A DNA stretch of 64,000 nt, taken from the NCBI RefSeq assembly GCF_015291705.1, contig NZ_CP030050.1:8122001-8186000 (forward strand), given 5' to 3'. Position 1 is the stretch's first letter. Each line of letters opens with the position of its first letter. Below the pieces are notes generated by a model that ran no database searches, was not told where the DNA came from, and saw nothing but the letters and a program-made list of their open reading frames with translations. The position numbers and the translations under genes are program-made. Source of the stretch: Bradyrhizobium arachidis (GTDB lineage: Bacteria > Pseudomonadota > Alphaproteobacteria > Rhizobiales > Xanthobacteraceae). Positions 8,723 to 16,617 of this stretch are shown here, piece after piece.

Positions 8723-9746
8723 AGGCAGCCTCCTTGACCTTGATCGAGACCAGCTGCGCCGCGAGGCGAACAGCGCTTTCGAGCGCGCCGGTCTTGGCGA
8801 TACCCGTGCCGACGATGTCGAACGCGGTGCCGTGCGACGGGGTGGTGAACACGGTCTCCAGCCCCGCGGTGACGGTGACGCCGCGGTTGAAGCCGCGCAG
8901 CTTGGTCGCGATCTGGCCCTGGTCGTGATACATCGCGACCACGCTGTCGAACTCACCGGCGAAGGCGCGGATATAGACGGTGTCGGCGGGATAAGGCCCG
9001 GTGCAGGCGATGCCGGTCTTGGCGGCGGCCTCGACCGTGGGACGGATCATCTCGATCTCGTCGCGGCCGAACAGGCCGTTCTCGCCGGCATGCGGATTGA
9101 GCGCCGCGACCGCGATGCGCGGCTTGGCGACGCCAGCCCTCTTCATCATGCGATCGACCAGCTCGATCGCATCTGTGATGCTGGCCGGGTTGATGCCGTC
9201 GAGCGCCTCGCGCAAGGACTGATGCCCGGTGACGCGCGACATCCACTGGCCGTCCAGCACGTTCATCTCGGAGAAGTAACTGGTGTGACCGAGCAGGCTC
9301 GCGAACATCTTGTGCTCGTCGGGGAACTTCCAGCCGCCGTCGAACATCGCGCGCTTGTTGAGCGGCGCAAAGGTGATGGCATCGACCTCGCCGTCCTTGG
9401 AGAAATCGATCGCGCGCGACAGCGTCTCGCCCGTCAGCCGGCCGGATTCGGCGCTGGCCTTGCCGATCAGGAACTTTGCGGGATCGGTATTGCCCAAGTC
9501 GACGAGCTGCACCGTGCCGCGGCCCCAATTGGCGGCTTTGGGCGATGAGATCCGCTCGATCTTCAGCTTCACGCCGGCATGCTCCATGCCCATCTCGAGC
9601 ACGCGGGCATCGCCGACTACGACGAGGCGCGCGGCGTCCGCAAGCCTGTCATCGGAGAGGAGGCGCGCGACCTGTTCGGGGCCAATGCCGGTGCAGTCGC
9701 CCGGCGTCAGCGCGATGACGGGCAGTTGATTGGTGTTGGTAGCCAT
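8712..9746 (-). CDS. PdxA family 4-hydroxythreonine-4-phosphate dehydrogenase-like protein
   Basis: 344 residues, usual PdxA length. Signatures: LTPGDCTGIGPEQVARLL at the N-terminus, HTSYFSEMNVL, AALNPHAGENGLFGRDE and YHDQGQIATKLRGF, which carry the metal-binding histidines of the NAD-dependent oxidative decarboxylase. Core PdxA makes pyridoxal phosphate, but PdxA paralogues inside catabolic operons act on threonate-4-phosphate or other hydroxy-acid phosphates. This copy sits between a carboxylate symporter and PrpD genes, so a catabolic role is more likely. It is cytoplasmic (no leader). It starts 18 bases after the dctA-like gene. Confidence 0.88.
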   Translation of the reverse strand: MATNTNQLPVIALTPGDCTGIGPEQVARLLSDDRLADAARLVVVGDARVLEMGMEHAGVKLKIERISSPKAANWGRGTVQLVDLGNTDPAKFLIGKASAESGRLTGETLSRAIDFSKDGEVDAITFAPLNKRAMFDGGWKFPDEHKMFASLLGHTSYFSEMNVLDGQWMSRVTGHQSLREALDGINPASITDAIELVDRMMKRAGVAKPRIAVAALNPHAGENGLFGRDEIEMIRPTVEAAAKTGIACTGPYPADTVYIRAFAGEFDSVVAMYHDQGQIATKLRGFNRGVTVTAGLETVFTTPSHGTAFDIVGTGIAKTGALESAVRLAAQLVSIKVKEAAYAH

Positions 9747-9764
9747 ACTGAAGACCTTGGATCC

Positions 9765-11099
9765 TTACTTCACTGTTTGGATTTGAGCGGCGGACTGAGC
9801 CCAGTCGTCGCGGTTGAATTCGCCATCCCATTTCGCGACCACGATGGCGGCGACGGCATTGCCGATCGTGTTGGTGATGGCGCGGGCCAGCGACATGAAA
9901 CGGTCGATGCCGAGCAGCAGCGCCAGCCCTTCCGCCGGCAGCCCGGCCGCGACCACGGTCGCCGCGAGCGCTGCGAACGCACCGCCGGTGACGCCGGCCG
10001 CGCCCTTGCTGGTGAACAGCATCACAACGAACAGGCTGAGCTGCTGCGCGGCCGTCAGCTCGATGCCGTAGACCTGGGCGACGAAGATGGTCGAGAGCGG
10101 CAGCGTCAGCGCGACGCCGTCGAGATTGAAGGAATAGCCGGAGGGAATGACGAGGCCCGCCACAGCGCGCCCGACGCCGGCCTTCGGCAGCTTCTCCATC
10201 ATGCCGGGGATGGCGGTTTCTGACGACGAGGTGCCCAGCACGACCAGCAGCTCGGTGCGGAGCAGGCGCAGCAGGTCCATCAGGCGAATGCCGGCGAGGC
10301 GGCAGATGGTGCCGAGGATGACGAAGATGAAGAACGCCATCATCGCCCAGGCGGTGCCGACCAGCAGTGCGAGCGCATAGAGGGTGGCGGCGCCGAATTT
10401 TGCGACCGTGAACGCCATGGCGCCGAACGCGCCGATCGGGGCCAGCGCCACCACGACATGAACGACGCTGAAGACCAGCTCGGTCACGCGTTCCAGGCCG
10501 GTGCGCAGCGGCGCGGCCTTGTCGCCGAGCAGCAGGAGGCCGATGCCGCACAGAAGCGCGAGCACGAGAACCTGGAGCACATCGCCGGCCGCGAACGCGC
10601 CGACGAAGCTTTCCGGGATCATGTGCTGGATGTAGGCGGACAGCGATCCGACATGGGCCTGCTGATAGCGCGCAACGGTCTCGGCCTGCTGCGCGGTGGC
10701 GTGCGCGACGCCCGCGCCGGGCTGCACCCAGCGCACCACGACGAAGCTGATCAGCAGGCAGAGGGTCGTCACGGCTTCGAAATAGACGAAGGCCTTGAGC
10801 CCGATGCGGCCCACCGCCTTCATGTCGCCGACCTGCGCGATGCCGGTGACCACGACCAGGAAGATCAGCGGCGCGATCGTCATCTTGATCAGCGAAATGA
10901 AGGCATCGCCGAGCGGCTTGAAGTCGACGGCAACGCTCGGAGCCAGGAAGCCGAACAGCGCGCCGAGCGCGGCGCCGGCGACCACCAGGACATATGGCTC
11001 GCGCCAGAGCGGCTTGCGGCGGCGTTCGGAAACCGGGGTCGACAGCGGCTCAGACAGCGGCGTTGCGGCAATCTGCAATTTCGTTTCCTCCAACGGCAT
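9765..11099 (-). CDS. Dicarboxylate:cation symporter of the DctA (DAACS) family
   Basis: 444 residues with about eight to nine membrane segments. The DctA hallmarks are present: TIAPLIFLVVVTGIAQVGD, GTSSSETAIPGMMEKL (the serine-rich reentrant loop), IPSGYSFNLDGVALTLPL, and DRFMSLARAITNTIGNAVA near the C-terminus. It imports C4-dicarboxylates or related anions with protons or sodium. It is the first gene of the minus-strand operon, opposite the LysR gene. The ATG at 11099 is the first candidate start; a TTG at 11078 has a stronger GGAGGAAAC site and would remove seven residues. The partner enzymes suggest the import of a polycarboxylate. Confidence 0.92.
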   Translation of the reverse strand: MPLEETKLQIAATPLSEPLSTPVSERRRKPLWREPYVLVVAGAALGALFGFLAPSVAVDFKPLGDAFISLIKMTIAPLIFLVVVTGIAQVGDMKAVGRIGLKAFVYFEAVTTLCLLISFVVVRWVQPGAGVAHATAQQAETVARYQQAHVGSLSAYIQHMIPESFVGAFAAGDVLQVLVLALLCGIGLLLLGDKAAPLRTGLERVTELVFSVVHVVVALAPIGAFGAMAFTVAKFGAATLYALALLVGTAWAMMAFFIFVILGTICRLAGIRLMDLLRLLRTELLVVLGTSSSETAIPGMMEKLPKAGVGRAVAGLVIPSGYSFNLDGVALTLPLSTIFVAQVYGIELTAAQQLSLFVVMLFTSKGAAGVTGGAFAALAATVVAAGLPAEGLALLLGIDRFMSLARAITNTIGNAVAAIVVAKWDGEFNRDDWAQSAAQIQTVK

Positions 11100-11178
11100 C
11101 TTCGCGCCATGCAGGGATGGCGCTTTGTTCTTGTCTTGCTATGCCGTTTACATTGGACCAGCGGCGTGGCAGGCGCTA

Positions 11179-11193
11179 ATGCCGTATCGGTAT
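11179..11193. promoter_or_regulatory. Possible LysR-type operator between dctA-like and LysR genes
   Basis: The 116-base divergent intergenic region 11100-11215 contains ATGCCGTATCGGTAT, an imperfect dyad of form ATnCCG-N3-CGGnAT. It lies 22 bases before the LysR start. Position between divergently transcribed target and regulator is typical of LysR autoregulatory sites, but the dyad is short and unproven. Confidence 0.3.
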
Positions 11194-11215
11194 GATTTGA
11201 GGACAAAACGTTATT

Positions 11216-12199
11216 ATGGACCTGATCTGGCTGGAGGACTTCCTTGCCATCGCCGAGGAGGGCGGGTTCTCCCGCGCCGCCGAGCGACGGCACGTGACCC
11301 AGCCGGCGCTGAGCCGCCGCATCAGGTCGCTCGAGGAGTGGCTGGGCACGCCGCTGTTCGAGCGCTCGACCCACACGATCACGCTCACCGCCGCCGGCGA
11401 GAGTTTTCGTCCCGTCGCGGAGGATGTGCTGCGCCGGATTCTGGTCGGACGCGAGGAGGCGCTCGAGGTGGCGCGGCTGAAAGCCGAGACCATCACCTTC
11501 GCGGCCACGCATTCGCTGTCGCAGGCCTTCTTTCCGGAATGGATCCGCAACTCCGACGGCGCTCGGGCCGGCTCGGCCGTGCAGCTCGTCGCTTCCAATT
11601 TTGCCGGCTGCGAAAAACTGCTGCTGGATGCGCAGGCGCATTTCATGCTGGCGCACTACCATCCCTCGTTGGTGAGCCGGCTCGACATGGACCGCTTCCA
11701 GCGCATCGATCTCACCACCGACATTCTGATCCCGATCAGCGCGCCGGCCGCCAAGTCTGGAACCACCAAGTCTGGCCGTAACGGACGCAGCGGCAAGAAG
11801 GCGCAAGCCCGCTACGGCCTGCCCGGCGCATCCGGCGCGCCGCTGCCCTATCTCGCCTACCACCCCGGCTCGGGCGTGGGCCGGCTCGTCACCTCGTTCC
11901 TGGCGACGAAGGATCCGGCGGCCTGGCTCGTCCCGGGCTTCGCCGCGCCGGTGATGCTGCTGGTCGACATGGCACGCGAAGGACGCGGCGTGACGTGGGC
12001 GCCGATGAGCCTCGTCCGCGCCGATCTCGACAGCGGCCGCCTATTGCGCGCCGGCGGCGCTGAATGGGACATTCCGATCAGCGTCTCGCTGTTCCGCACG
12101 CGGGCCCGCATGACCCGGGCGGCCGAGAACTTCTGGAGCGCGGTGCGCAAGGGCCGGCCCGGCGGGAAATCCATCTCGGCCGCGCCGCGGACAAGGTGA
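11216..12199 (+). CDS. LysR family transcriptional regulator
   Basis: 327 residues. The N-terminal winged helix is canonical: WLEDFLAIAEEGGFSRAAER, then VTQPALSRRIRSLEEWLGTP and LFERSTHTITLTAAG. The C-terminal effector domain begins near residue 90. Around residues 180-200 there is a basic low-complexity insert containing KSGTTKSGRNGRSGKK, encoded by a near-tandem repeat of AAGTCTGG units and probably forming a surface loop. It is divergent from the ten-gene dctA/pdxA/prpD operon and is its likely activator. Its stop overlaps the possible GTG start of the next gene. Confidence 0.93.
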   Translation: MDLIWLEDFLAIAEEGGFSRAAERRHVTQPALSRRIRSLEEWLGTPLFERSTHTITLTAAGESFRPVAEDVLRRILVGREEALEVARLKAETITFAATHSLSQAFFPEWIRNSDGARAGSAVQLVASNFAGCEKLLLDAQAHFMLAHYHPSLVSRLDMDRFQRIDLTTDILIPISAPAAKSGTTKSGRNGRSGKKAQARYGLPGASGAPLPYLAYHPGSGVGRLVTSFLATKDPAAWLVPGFAAPVMLLVDMAREGRGVTWAPMSLVRADLDSGRLLRAGGAEWDIPISVSLFRTRARMTRAAENFWSAVRKGRPGGKSISAAPRTR

Positions 12200-13713
12200 C
12201 GGCGCCTCTAATCAAGTCGACTGTTAAGCTGTTTCGGCAGCGAATGCTGCAGGTCGGCTTCCTCGCCGCCATGACGGGCACGGTCCACGCCGAGATATCG
12301 ATCGCGCCCGCAGAGCTAAAAGCGATCAGCAAGATCGACGTACGCTTCCAGTCCTACAACATCGAGATGGTGGAGGTGACCGGCGGACGGTTCTGGAAGC
12401 CCTATGCGCAAGGAGGCGGTCGCAGCGATCGCTACGCTTATCGACCGCCGATCGATCTCGCCAATACGCGATTGCGCAAGCTCGCCGCAGCACTCGGGCC
12501 GGCCTATTTGCGCGTGAGCGGCACCTGGGCGAATGCGACCTTTTTCGCCGACACCGACGATCCTCCGGTCGCACCGCCCGCCGGCTTCGACACCGTGCTC
12601 AGCCGCACGCAATGGCGCGGCGTCGTTGACTTCGCACGCGTCGCCAATGCGGAGATCATGACGTCTTTCGCCGTCAGTCGCGGCAGCCGCGACACTGACG
12701 GCGCCTGGATGCCGGATCAGGCACAGCGCCTCGTCGATTTCACGCGGTCGCTGGGCAGCCGCATTGCTGCCGCTGAGTTCATGAACGAGCCGACGCTCGC
12801 GGCGAACAATGGCCCGCCGGCGGGATATGACGCCAATGCCTATGGCCGCGACTTCAAGATCTTTCACACATGGATGAAGCGCGCATCGCCCGAGACGTTG
12901 ATCGCTGGGCCTGGCTCCGTCGGCGACTCCGCCTCCTCTTCCGCCACCGGCATCAACACGCGCGATCTGTTCGCCGCATCGGGCCCGGGGCTCGATCGCG
13001 TCTCCTATCACCTCTACAATACGCTCTCGCCCCGCTGCGGCGTGCACGACGAACCGGTCCAGGCGCTATCCGAGGACTGGTTGTCGCGAACCGACGCCGC
13101 GCTCGCCGTCTACCGCGGCCTGCGCGACCAGTTCGAGCCGGGCAAACCGATCTGGCTGACGGAGACCGCGGATGCTGCCTGTGGCGGCAATCCGTGGGAC
13201 GCGACCTTTCTCGACGGCTTTCGCTATCTCGACCAGCTCGGTCGCCTGGCCAGGGCCGGCGTGCAGGTAGTGATGCACAACACGCTTGCGGCGAGCGACT
13301 ACGGCTTGCTCGACGAAAAGACGTTTCGGCCACGGCCGAACTACTGGGCCGCACTGCTATGGCATCGCCTGATGGGCACGACCGTACTCGACGCAGGCAT
13401 GACCTCGACGCGCACCGTTCACGCCTATGCGCATTGTCATCCCACGACGAAAGCCGCGGCGTCCATGCTCCTCATCAACACGTCGCAACATGGATCGCAT
13501 GCCGTGACGCTGGCCGCGCAGGCCGAGCGCTACATGCTTCGGGCGCGCCGCCTGCAGAGCGCGAGCGTGCAGTTGAACGGCACGACGCTCGCCCTGACCG
13601 GCGGCGACGATCTGCCCCGCCTTACGCCGCGAGCTGTACCCGCGGGCCGGATCCGCCTGCCGCCCGCCAGCATCACCTTTCTGGTGATGCGGGACGCCGC
13701 CGCCTGCCGCTGA
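12196..13713 (+). CDS. Heparanase-like (GH79-like) glycoside hydrolase, secreted
   Basis: About 505 residues if translation starts at the GTG at 12196, which overlaps the LysR stop; an ATG at 12244 is the alternative. Either gives a Sec leader ending TVHA. The TIM-barrel shows the clan-A retaining pattern: acid/base Glu in EFMNEP (about residue 198) and nucleophile Glu in WLTETA (about 323). The spacing and the later VMHNTLAASDYGLLDEKTF, RPRPNYWAALLWHRLMGTT resemble heparanase and bacterial GH79 beta-glucuronidases. It probably cleaves glucuronide- or uronate-containing glycans outside the cytoplasm. Start and exact family are uncertain. It ends six bases before the convergent MFS gene. Confidence 0.75.
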   Translation: MTAPLIKSTVKLFRQRMLQVGFLAAMTGTVHAEISIAPAELKAISKIDVRFQSYNIEMVEVTGGRFWKPYAQGGGRSDRYAYRPPIDLANTRLRKLAAALGPAYLRVSGTWANATFFADTDDPPVAPPAGFDTVLSRTQWRGVVDFARVANAEIMTSFAVSRGSRDTDGAWMPDQAQRLVDFTRSLGSRIAAAEFMNEPTLAANNGPPAGYDANAYGRDFKIFHTWMKRASPETLIAGPGSVGDSASSSATGINTRDLFAASGPGLDRVSYHLYNTLSPRCGVHDEPVQALSEDWLSRTDAALAVYRGLRDQFEPGKPIWLTETADAACGGNPWDATFLDGFRYLDQLGRLARAGVQVVMHNTLAASDYGLLDEKTFRPRPNYWAALLWHRLMGTTVLDAGMTSTRTVHAYAHCHPTTKAAASMLLINTSQHGSHAVTLAAQAERYMLRARRLQSASVQLNGTTLALTGGDDLPRLTPRAVPAGRIRLPPASITFLVMRDAAACR

Positions 13714-13719
13714 GTGATT

Positions 13720-15021
13720 TCAGGATTTCAGCGCATCGCGCGCCGTCTCCGGCGCCATCAAGGTCGCGATGATCGTGATGATCGACAGCGCGATGATGTA
13801 GACAGACACGGCCCAGTACGAGCCGGCCCATGCCAGCAGCGCCGTTGCGATCAGCGGCGAGAAGCCGCCGCTGATGGCGGCTGCCACATTGGCTCCGAGC
13901 GATGCGCCGCTGTAGCGAACCTGGGTGCGGAACAATTCCGGCATGAAGGCGGCCTTCGGCCCGAAAAGCAGCGCATGCGTCAGCGTCATCGTGACCACGA
14001 GTGCGAGCGTGATCAGCGCCGGCTCCTTGGTGTCGAGGAACCAGAACAGCGGAAACGCCAGCGCCACCGAGAACACGCCGCCGGCGAGATAGAGCGCCTT
14101 GCGGCCAAAAATGTCGGAGAGCCAGCCGGCCAGCGGCAGCGTCGCAAACTCGACGATCGCGGCATAGACCACCGCGTTCAGGATCACCTGCCGCGGCAGG
14201 CCGAGCTTCGTGGTGGCATAAACGACTGTGAAGACGGTGAGGAGATAGGCAAGGCCCACCTCCGACACCGTGATGCCGATCGCGAGCAGAAAGCTGCGCC
14301 AGTCGCGGCGGAGCACTTCCCACACCGGCTGCGCCAGCACTTCCTTGCGCTCCACGACCTCCTTGAAGTGCGGCGTCTCCGCGAGCTTGAGCCGCACGAT
14401 GAAGCCGACGCCGACCAGCAAGATGCTGATCCAGAACGGCACGCGCCAGCCCCAGCTCAAAAAGTCCGCCTCGGGCAGCTGCGTCATCAGGCCGAAGATG
14501 CCGGTGGAGGCGGCGACACCGACGGGAAAGCCGATCTGCACCAGGCTGCCATAGAAGCCGCGGCGATTGCCGGCATGCTCGATCACCATCACCACCGCGC
14601 CGCTCCATTCACCCCCGAGCCCGATGCCCTGGATGAAGCGCAGGATGATGAGCAGGATCGGCGCCCACACACCAATCTGGCTATAGGTCGGCAGGCAGCC
14701 GATCAGGAAGGTGCCGAGCCCCATCGCGATCATGGTCGCGACCAGCATCTTCTTGCGCCCGAGCCGGTCGCCGTAATGCCCGATGATCGCGCCGCCGATC
14801 GGCCGCGCCACGAAACCGACCGCGTAGGTCGAGAATGCCGCGAGCGTGCCGACAAAGGGATCGAAGCTCGGGAAGAACAGCTTGTTGAGCACCAACGCGG
14901 CCGCCGTGCCGTAGATCAGGAAGTCGTACCACTCGATCGCGGTGCCGAGCGCGCTCGCCCATACCACATGCGCCGTCGTCGATTTCTCCGCCGAAGCAGA
15001 GACCCCCGCTGCTGCCGTCAT
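13720..15021 (-). CDS. MFS transporter, metabolite:H+ symporter (MHS) type
   Basis: 433 residues with twelve predicted membrane segments. It has the MHS pattern of ProP, KgtP and citrate permeases: SALGTAIEWYDFLIYGTAAA in helix 1, VGFVARPIGGAIIGHYGDRLG RK-type loop 2-3 motif, and GIGLGGEWSGAVVMVIEHA in helix 4-5. It probably imports a carboxylate, betaine or related small metabolite with protons. I chose the ATG at 15021, where similarity to the family begins; the longer open frame upstream is only a repeat element. It is convergent with the GH79-like gene, and no operon partner is seen. Confidence 0.9.
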   Translation of the reverse strand: MTAAAGVSASAEKSTTAHVVWASALGTAIEWYDFLIYGTAAALVLNKLFFPSFDPFVGTLAAFSTYAVGFVARPIGGAIIGHYGDRLGRKKMLVATMIAMGLGTFLIGCLPTYSQIGVWAPILLIILRFIQGIGLGGEWSGAVVMVIEHAGNRRGFYGSLVQIGFPVGVAASTGIFGLMTQLPEADFLSWGWRVPFWISILLVGVGFIVRLKLAETPHFKEVVERKEVLAQPVWEVLRRDWRSFLLAIGITVSEVGLAYLLTVFTVVYATTKLGLPRQVILNAVVYAAIVEFATLPLAGWLSDIFGRKALYLAGGVFSVALAFPLFWFLDTKEPALITLALVVTMTLTHALLFGPKAAFMPELFRTQVRYSGASLGANVAAAISGGFSPLIATALLAWAGSYWAVSVYIIALSIITIIATLMAPETARDALKS

Positions 15022-15123
15022 TGCCACGCCCCACAGATTCCGGGGAGCATCATGGCCAATCGCGATGATGGTTGCAACCTGCGGGAGCAATTGTTCGCTC
15101 TCGTGCCCCGGACGCAGCGCAGC

Positions 15124-15234
15124 GTCATTGCGAGGACGAAGCAATCCAGACTGCCGCCGCGGAGAAAGTCTGGATTGCTTCGCGGAGCCTGTCATCGGGC
15201 CGCGCTTCGCGCGGACCCGGTGGCTCGCAATGAC
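15124..15234. repeat. Dispersed nested inverted repeat, Bradyrhizobium type
   Basis: Outer arms GTCATTGCGAG (15124-15134) and CTCGCAATGAC (15224-15234) enclose inner arms GCAATCCAGACT (15141-15152) and AGTCTGGATTGC (15167-15178); both pairs are exact inverted complements. This arrangement is familiar from intergenic repeats scattered through Bradyrhizobium and Rhodopseudomonas genomes. It makes up most of the otherwise gene-free stretch 15022-15394, the remainder being the leader of the downstream binding-protein gene. Confidence 0.8.
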
Positions 15235-15311
15235 GGGCGTGGCGACATTTGTACGCATCTCCGCACCATCGTCCCGGTGGCCATGGAACCCAGTCCAGCC
15301 GTTATTCGCCA

Positions 15312-15341
15312 TTGACAAACTCATTCGCCAATATCTAACTT
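15312..15341 (+). promoter_or_regulatory. Putative sigma-70 promoter for the binding-protein/flavoprotein genes
   Basis: A consensus TTGACA (15312-15317) is followed, after 18 bases, by TAACTT (15336-15341). The start codon of the binding-protein gene is about 53 bases further on, preceded by GAGAGGGAA. The -35 box is perfect; the -10 is weaker. Confidence 0.5.
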
Positions 15342-15394
15342 ATCTCCAGAACAACTGGCCGCGCCAGGCGGCCGATAGAAGAGAGGGAACGACG

Positions 15395-16609
15395 ATGAGA
15401 GGGCTTTTGGCCTGCGCCATGCTCGCAGCCATGACTTCTTCTGCCATGATCACAGCTGCAACCGCGCAAGTCTCCGACGATGCCGTGCGCATCGGCGTAC
15501 TGACGGATCTGTCGAGCTGGGGCCGCGACAACTCTGGGCCGGGCTCGGTCGAGGCCGCAAAAATGGCGGTGGAGGAGTTCGGTCCGACCGTGCTCGGCAA
15601 GCCGATCGAGATCATCAGCGCCGACCACCAGATGAAGACCGACGTCGGCGTGCAGATCGTGCGCGGCTGGTTCGACAACGGCAAGGTCGATGCCGTTGTC
15701 GACATCCCCAATTCCGGCATCGCCATCGCCGTGCACAATATGGTGCGCGAGCGCAACAAGATCGCCCTGCTTTCCGGCCCCGGCGCGAGCTCGCTGACCG
15801 ACGAGCTGTGCAGCCCGAACACGGTGCACTTTACCTACGACACCTACGCGCTGTCGAAGGTGACGGCGTCCGCCGTGATCAAGGAAGGCGGAAAGTCCTG
15901 GTACTTCATCACCGCCGACTACGCCTTCGGCCAGCAGCTCGAGAAGGACGCGACGCGCTTCATCAACGAGATGGGCGGCAAGGTGCTCGGCGGCGTCAAG
16001 CATCCGACCAACACCGCGGATTTTTCGTCCTTCGCGTTGCAGGCGCAGAGCTCGAAATCCGACGTCGTCGCCTTCGCCAATGCCGGCCAGGATACCGACA
16101 ACGCGATCAAGCAGTCCGGCGAGTTCGGCCTCGTCCAGGGCGGTCAGAAGCTCGTGGGCTTGCTCATGTTCGACACCGACGTACATGCGATCGGGTTGAA
16201 GGCCGCACAGGGCACCTACATGACCACGGCCTCCTACTGGAACATGGACGAGGCGACCCGTGCCTGGTCCAAGAAGTTCTACGAGCGCACCAAGGTCATG
16301 CCGACCATGATCCAGACCGGCGTCTATGGCTCGGTGCTACATTACCTCAAGGCCATCAAGGCGGCCGGCACCGACGATCCGGCCAAGGTCATGGCCAAGA
16401 TGCGTGAGCTGCCGATCGAGGATACTTTCGTGCATGGCGGCAAGTTGCGCGAGGACGGCCGCGTCATCCGCGACATGTATCTCGCCAAGGTGAAAACGCC
16501 CGAGCAGTCCAGGGAGCCCTGGGACTATCTGGAGATCGTCAAGACCGTGAAGGGCGAGGACGCCTTCCGCCCGGTCTCCGAATCCAAATGCCCGCTGCTG
16601 AAGAAGTGA
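15395..16609 (+). CDS. ABC transporter substrate-binding protein, branched-chain amino acid (LivJ/Peripla_BP_6) type
   Basis: 404 residues. A Sec leader ending TAATAQ is followed by DDAVRIGVLTDLSSWGRDNS, the start of the type I periplasmic binding fold. Later segments include KPIEIISADHQMKTDVGVQI, YFITADYAFGQQLEKDATRF and GGVKHPTNTADFSSFALQAQ. Relatives bind amino acids, amides or aromatic acids. No LivHMGF partners are present, and the next gene, 8 bases on, encodes a flavoprotein, so this may be a receptor using a distant ABC permease. I chose the ATG at 15395 for its ribosome binding site and leader; the longer upstream frame is repeat DNA. Confidence 0.92.
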   Translation: MRGLLACAMLAAMTSSAMITAATAQVSDDAVRIGVLTDLSSWGRDNSGPGSVEAAKMAVEEFGPTVLGKPIEIISADHQMKTDVGVQIVRGWFDNGKVDAVVDIPNSGIAIAVHNMVRERNKIALLSGPGASSLTDELCSPNTVHFTYDTYALSKVTASAVIKEGGKSWYFITADYAFGQQLEKDATRFINEMGGKVLGGVKHPTNTADFSSFALQAQSSKSDVVAFANAGQDTDNAIKQSGEFGLVQGGQKLVGLLMFDTDVHAIGLKAAQGTYMTTASYWNMDEATRAWSKKFYERTKVMPTMIQTGVYGSVLHYLKAIKAAGTDDPAKVMAKMRELPIEDTFVHGGKLREDGRVIRDMYLAKVKTPEQSREPWDYLEIVKTVKGEDAFRPVSESKCPLLKK

Positions 16610-16617
16610 GGTGAGAC

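Noticed and set aside
15022..15324. N-terminal extension of the MFS transporter to 15324
   Set aside because: The extra frame translates the palindromic repeat at 15124-15234; transporter homology and the plausible ATG start at 15021.
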